Positions 61,422 to 64,000 of a stretch of 64,000 nucleotides of DNA are shown piece by piece. The position numbers and the translations under genes are program-made. Source of the stretch: Arenibacter sp041392165. GTDB taxonomy: Bacteria > Bacteroidota > Bacteroidia > Flavobacteriales > Flavobacteriaceae. Under the pieces are notes generated by a model. That model was given only the letters and a program-made list of their open reading frames with translations, searched no databases and was not told the DNA's origin. Within the stretch, counting starts at the first letter, position 1. Every line of letters begins with the position of its first letter. Location: assembly GCA_041392165.1 (NCBI GenBank), contig JAWKMN010000001.1:1116001-1180000 (forward strand), given 5' to 3'.

Positions 61422-62453
61422 GTGAAGGATCTTAATTTTATTGATAAATTCCTGTTCTTTCTAAATGCGATTTTTGCACTGCTGTTATTTATTTCTTGTT
61501 TTGTGCCACAAATTCCAGTGACACATTTTGCTTATTTTTCCATTTTGGGCCTTACAGTACCCCTATTGGTGTTTTTCAATTTACTTTTTTTAGTTTACTG
61601 GCTGTTAAAAGGAAGGAGGCAATTATGGTTGTCTGTTTTTGTATTGGTATTGGGCTTTTTCTGTTTGGGAAACTTTTTTAGGTTTAAATTGACCGAGGAG
61701 GAGATCAGTGAAGGAGATCTTAGTATCATGAGTTACAACGTTAGGGGGTTCAATAAGTACAATTTGCTCAATGATTCTTCGGCCGAAGGACGCATCATGG
61801 AATTTATTTTTTCTGAAGCCCCTGATATATTAAGTACCCAAGAGTTTAGCCGTATTAAGGATAGGCAGCTTAAGAAAATGTATCCCTTTAAATTTATCAC
61901 TGACCATAAATCCAGTGAAAAGAAAACCATTCAAGCTATTTACTCCAAGTACCTTATAATCAATAGCGGCTCTTTGGATTTTCCCGATAGCGCGAATAAT
62001 GCCATATTTGCCGATATTGTAGTGAACAAGGATACCATAAGGGTGTACAACCTTCATTTGGAGTCGCATAAAATCATACCCAGTTTAAGACGATTGTTAC
62101 ATGAGCCTGCAAGTTTGCTGAAAAGATTGGACAAATCCTTTGCGAAACAGGGGGGGCAGGCACATTTGGTTCAGAAGCATATGGAAGCTACGCCCTATAG
62201 GAAAATAGTATGCGGCGACTTTAACAACACTCAGTTTTCCAATGTGTATAAAGTGATCAAAGGGGATATGAACGACTCCTTTGCGGAGCAGGGCACTGGT
62301 TATGGCCGGACCTTTAATTTTAGATATTTTCCAATGAGAATAGATTTTATTTTGGCCGATAAAACTTTTGAAATTATGGCCCATAAAAATTTCGACATAA
62401 AATTATCGGATCATTTTCCGGTAATGGCCTCGATAAAAATGGGCCACGAGTAA
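61422..62453 (+). CDS. Endonuclease/exonuclease/phosphatase-family membrane protein
   Basis: 343 aa. Three N-terminal membrane segments (about 10-27, 40-62 and 68-86) are followed by an EEP domain from about 100: LSIMSYNVRGFNKYN, ILSTQEFSRIKDR (metal-binding Glu), IRVYNLHLES (His), IVCGDFNNTQFSNVYK (Asp-Asn), MRIDFILADK and SDHFPVMASIKMG. It cleaves phosphodiesters or phosphomonoesters; the substrate is unknown. The start is GTG 61422, three bases after the rhomboid stop. Confidence 0.92.
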   Translation: MKDLNFIDKFLFFLNAIFALLLFISCFVPQIPVTHFAYFSILGLTVPLLVFFNLLFLVYWLLKGRRQLWLSVFVLVLGFFCLGNFFRFKLTEEEISEGDLSIMSYNVRGFNKYNLLNDSSAEGRIMEFIFSEAPDILSTQEFSRIKDRQLKKMYPFKFITDHKSSEKKTIQAIYSKYLIINSGSLDFPDSANNAIFADIVVNKDTIRVYNLHLESHKIIPSLRRLLHEPASLLKRLDKSFAKQGGQAHLVQKHMEATPYRKIVCGDFNNTQFSNVYKVIKGDMNDSFAEQGTGYGRTFNFRYFPMRIDFILADKTFEIMAHKNFDIKLSDHFPVMASIKMGHE

Positions 62454-62512
62454 TTTATCTTACAGATTATACATCCTAACTTTTTTCGAAGTAGGGGGAA
62501 TCTCTTCAATAG

Positions 62513-63262
62513 TTAAAATATTTCTTTGGCCGTTTGCACCTCCGAGGTAACCCCCGGAGGTAATTCTATTATTTTAAAATTTCTAAACTGGATTTCTGCA
62601 CCTTCGGACTCCAGACATAAGTAGCCTTTTTTAATGGACGACTTGCTAATGCCATTTACAAATTTTCCATTTACGGATAGTTTTATAGTACCATCAACAC
62701 ATACCACTTTGTAGCTGTTCCATTGTCCCTTGCCAAGTGCCCTGTTTTCAATGGATTTACTTCTGGTGCCCCTAGGATTATCAGGGAGTGTATTTACCCC
62801 GCCCACGCCAAAAAGTTCTCCGTGTACATATGCTATGGGGGGCTTTACCCCATCACGTATATTTTGGTTTACCCAATCCAGTTCCAGCATTTGCACTTCC
62901 ACACCTCCCGGTAAGCGATTTTTTTCGCCCGGGACGGCATCGCTCCATACAAACACCCCCGAATTACCACCTGCTTCCATATGTCGCCATTCTACCATCA
63001 TGATAAAGTTCTCATACTGTTTTTCGGAACGCATGACACCAATGGGGAGGCCGGAACAAATTAGGATGTCCTTTTCCTTACGCCAGGTTTCGGGATCCGT
63101 ATTTATATTGATCCAGTTAATGGATTTTTCTTTGCCCCGTTCCTTGTTGGCCAATTGTTCCAAGGAGATTTCGGTGCCAAAGCTTATTGGTTTGCCCTGG
63201 CCCCAGGTAGTTAGGGTTGTTCCCAAGAAATACAGTAGAAAAATATTTGAAATTATTTTCAT
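62513..63262 (-). CDS. DUF1080 (3-keto-disaccharide hydrolase domain) secreted protein
   Basis: 249 aa. Signal peptide (ISNIFLLYFLGTTLTTWGQ). The concanavalin-like DUF1080 domain has INTDPETWRKEKDILICSGLPIGVMRSEKQYENFIMMVEWRHMEAGGNSGVFVWSD, GVEVQMLEL, and WNSYKVVCVDGTIKLSVNGKFVNGISKSSIKKGYLCLESEGAEIQFRNFKI. Family members bind or cleave (3-keto-)glycosides. It is followed downstream, in the same direction, by nothing close. The Gfo/Idh gene upstream (85-base gap) suggests a joint role in sugar oxidation and cleavage. Confidence 0.9.
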   Translation of the reverse strand: MKIISNIFLLYFLGTTLTTWGQGKPISFGTEISLEQLANKERGKEKSINWININTDPETWRKEKDILICSGLPIGVMRSEKQYENFIMMVEWRHMEAGGNSGVFVWSDAVPGEKNRLPGGVEVQMLELDWVNQNIRDGVKPPIAYVHGELFGVGGVNTLPDNPRGTRSKSIENRALGKGQWNSYKVVCVDGTIKLSVNGKFVNGISKSSIKKGYLCLESEGAEIQFRNFKIIELPPGVTSEVQTAKEIF

Positions 63263-63346
63263 TTTACACTTTTATGGATTATGTACGGATGTATTGCCAT
63301 GACGCCGTATACTGCTTTGGCCAAAAGTAGCGTCGATTGATTTAAA

Positions 63347-64000
63347 TTATATAAATTTAGTCTTACCGGGAACCGCCACAGGCTGTGTAGGCCATTTTAG
63401 ATCCCAATGGTATTCATCCGCTTTGGGGCCTAGGCTTTCTTTCGAATTAAACGCCTGTTCCCAACTAATGGTCTGTCCGGTATAGCCTACCATGCGTGCC
63501 CATATGGCCAACATGGTACTGGTGGCCATCCATTCGCCATCGTTGATAGGGTTTCCATTTCTAATGGAAGCAAAAAGTTCATCGTGCTCTGTTTGGAACA
63601 TATTGTTTTTTTCACCTTCATAGTTCCATTTATTTTTTCCCGTTATTTCATGTCTACGGCCAATATGCACAATGGCACTTCCCTCACTACCAAAAACCTC
63701 AACACTATTTTTGTGCGAGGTATCGCTTTGTTGTCTCGTAAAATGATATCCTTTCGCTCCGTTTTCGTATTCGAACTCTACGGCAAAATGGTCAAATATG
63801 TTACCGTATTTTTTGTCCATCCTTACTTGTCTTCCCCCGGTTCCAGTGGCACTGATGGGCATTTTATCGCCCATTACCCAAGACATCATGTCCAAACTGT
63901 GAACCGCTTGTTCCACGACAAAATCGCCGGACAACCAATTGTAATAATACCAGTTGCACATATGGTAGGTCATATCGGTCCAGTTTGGTTGCCGTTCTTT
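63347..64000 (-). CDS. Gfo/Idh/MocA-family oxidoreductase, N-terminus beyond the window
   Basis: The frame is open from the right edge (codons for KERQPNWTDMTYHM) to TAA 63347, 217 residues. This is the C-terminal half of a Gfo/Idh/MocA oxidoreductase of the large Bacteroidota type: WYYYNWLSGDFVVEQAVHSLDMMSWVMGDKMPISATGTGGRQVR, FAVEFEYENGAKGYHFTRQQ, VEVFGSEGSAIV and the late WATSTMLAIWARMVGYTGQ. The Rossmann domain and any export signal lie outside. It probably acts with the DUF1080 protein downstream. Confidence 0.9.
   Translation of the reverse strand, partial: KERQPNWTDMTYHMCNWYYYNWLSGDFVVEQAVHSLDMMSWVMGDKMPISATGTGGRQVRMDKKYGNIFDHFAVEFEYENGAKGYHFTRQQSDTSHKNSVEVFGSEGSAIVHIGRRHEITGKNKWNYEGEKNNMFQTEHDELFASIRNGNPINDGEWMATSTMLAIWARMVGYTGQTISWEQAFNSKESLGPKADEYHWDLKWPTQPVAVPGKTKFI

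Overview
The window looks like a chromosome segment of a marine-type Flavobacteriaceae (Bacteroidota). Evidence: an archaeal-type prolyl-tRNA synthetase, promoters of the form TTG-N17-20-TAnnTTTG, a SusC/SusD pair, a SPII lipoprotein-rich proteome, and a recF - TPR protein - ribH - mutL - rhomboid - rhomboid - EEP gene order that I remember from this family. No database was consulted.

Layout. (1) 1-4.8 kb: edge-truncated Gly/Tyr/Trp-rich lipoprotein, proS, tRNA-Glu, rpsT and a purple-acid-phosphatase-like lipoprotein. (2) 4.9-8.7 kb: AraC and Crp/Fnr regulators and small stress/metabolite proteins (VOC, DUF1801, two SRPBCC), with a decayed DoxX-like fragment. (3) 8.8-18.3 kb: a run of unrelated accessory genes, nearly all on the + strand, separated by long imperfect palindromes ending in GTT. 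The outer left box of a palindrome is often complementary to the GTT-box that opens the same segment. That is the signature of integron gene cassettes, but no integron integrase is present here. The array carries a gene-less mini-cassette, a four-copy dispersed repeat sitting inside several palindromes, IS110 and IS1595 transposase remnants, and several broken genes. (4) 19.0-52.5 kb: a large carbohydrate-utilisation locus. It has a DeoR repressor (minus strand) and then about 33 kb of + strand genes: class III aminotransferase, class I aldolase, FGGY kinase, NagB-like isomerase, amidohydrolase, short ceramidase-like protein, SSS symporter, SDRs, sialidase-like and propeller hydrolases, HpaI aldolase, PhyH oxygenase, aldo/keto reductase, Gfo/Idh oxidoreductase, a fused amidohydrolase-aminotransferase, SusC/SusD and a sialate O-acetylesterase-like enzyme. 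(5) 52.6-64 kb: housekeeping block with tRNA-Arg (minus), apt, ndk, DUF721, lipoprotein, recF, TPR protein, ribH, mutL, two rhomboids, an EEP-family protein, a DUF1080 protein and an edge-truncated Gfo/Idh protein.

How the locus in region 4 may work (inference): SusC/SusD import an oligosaccharide or glycoconjugate trimmed outside by sialidase-like, propeller and esterase enzymes. The symporter takes up the released compound. Kinase, isomerase, two types of aldolase, aminotransferases and amidohydrolases split and deaminate it. The set does not match any pathway I can name; an amino-sugar or amino-cyclitol substrate would fit the enzyme classes. Similar TTTGATT-rich direct repeats precede both the first enzyme operon and susC and are candidate DeoR operators.

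Several genes in regions 3 and 4 carry single frameshifts or stops while the housekeeping genes are intact. This suggests decay, although sequencing error cannot be excluded for the homopolymer cases.
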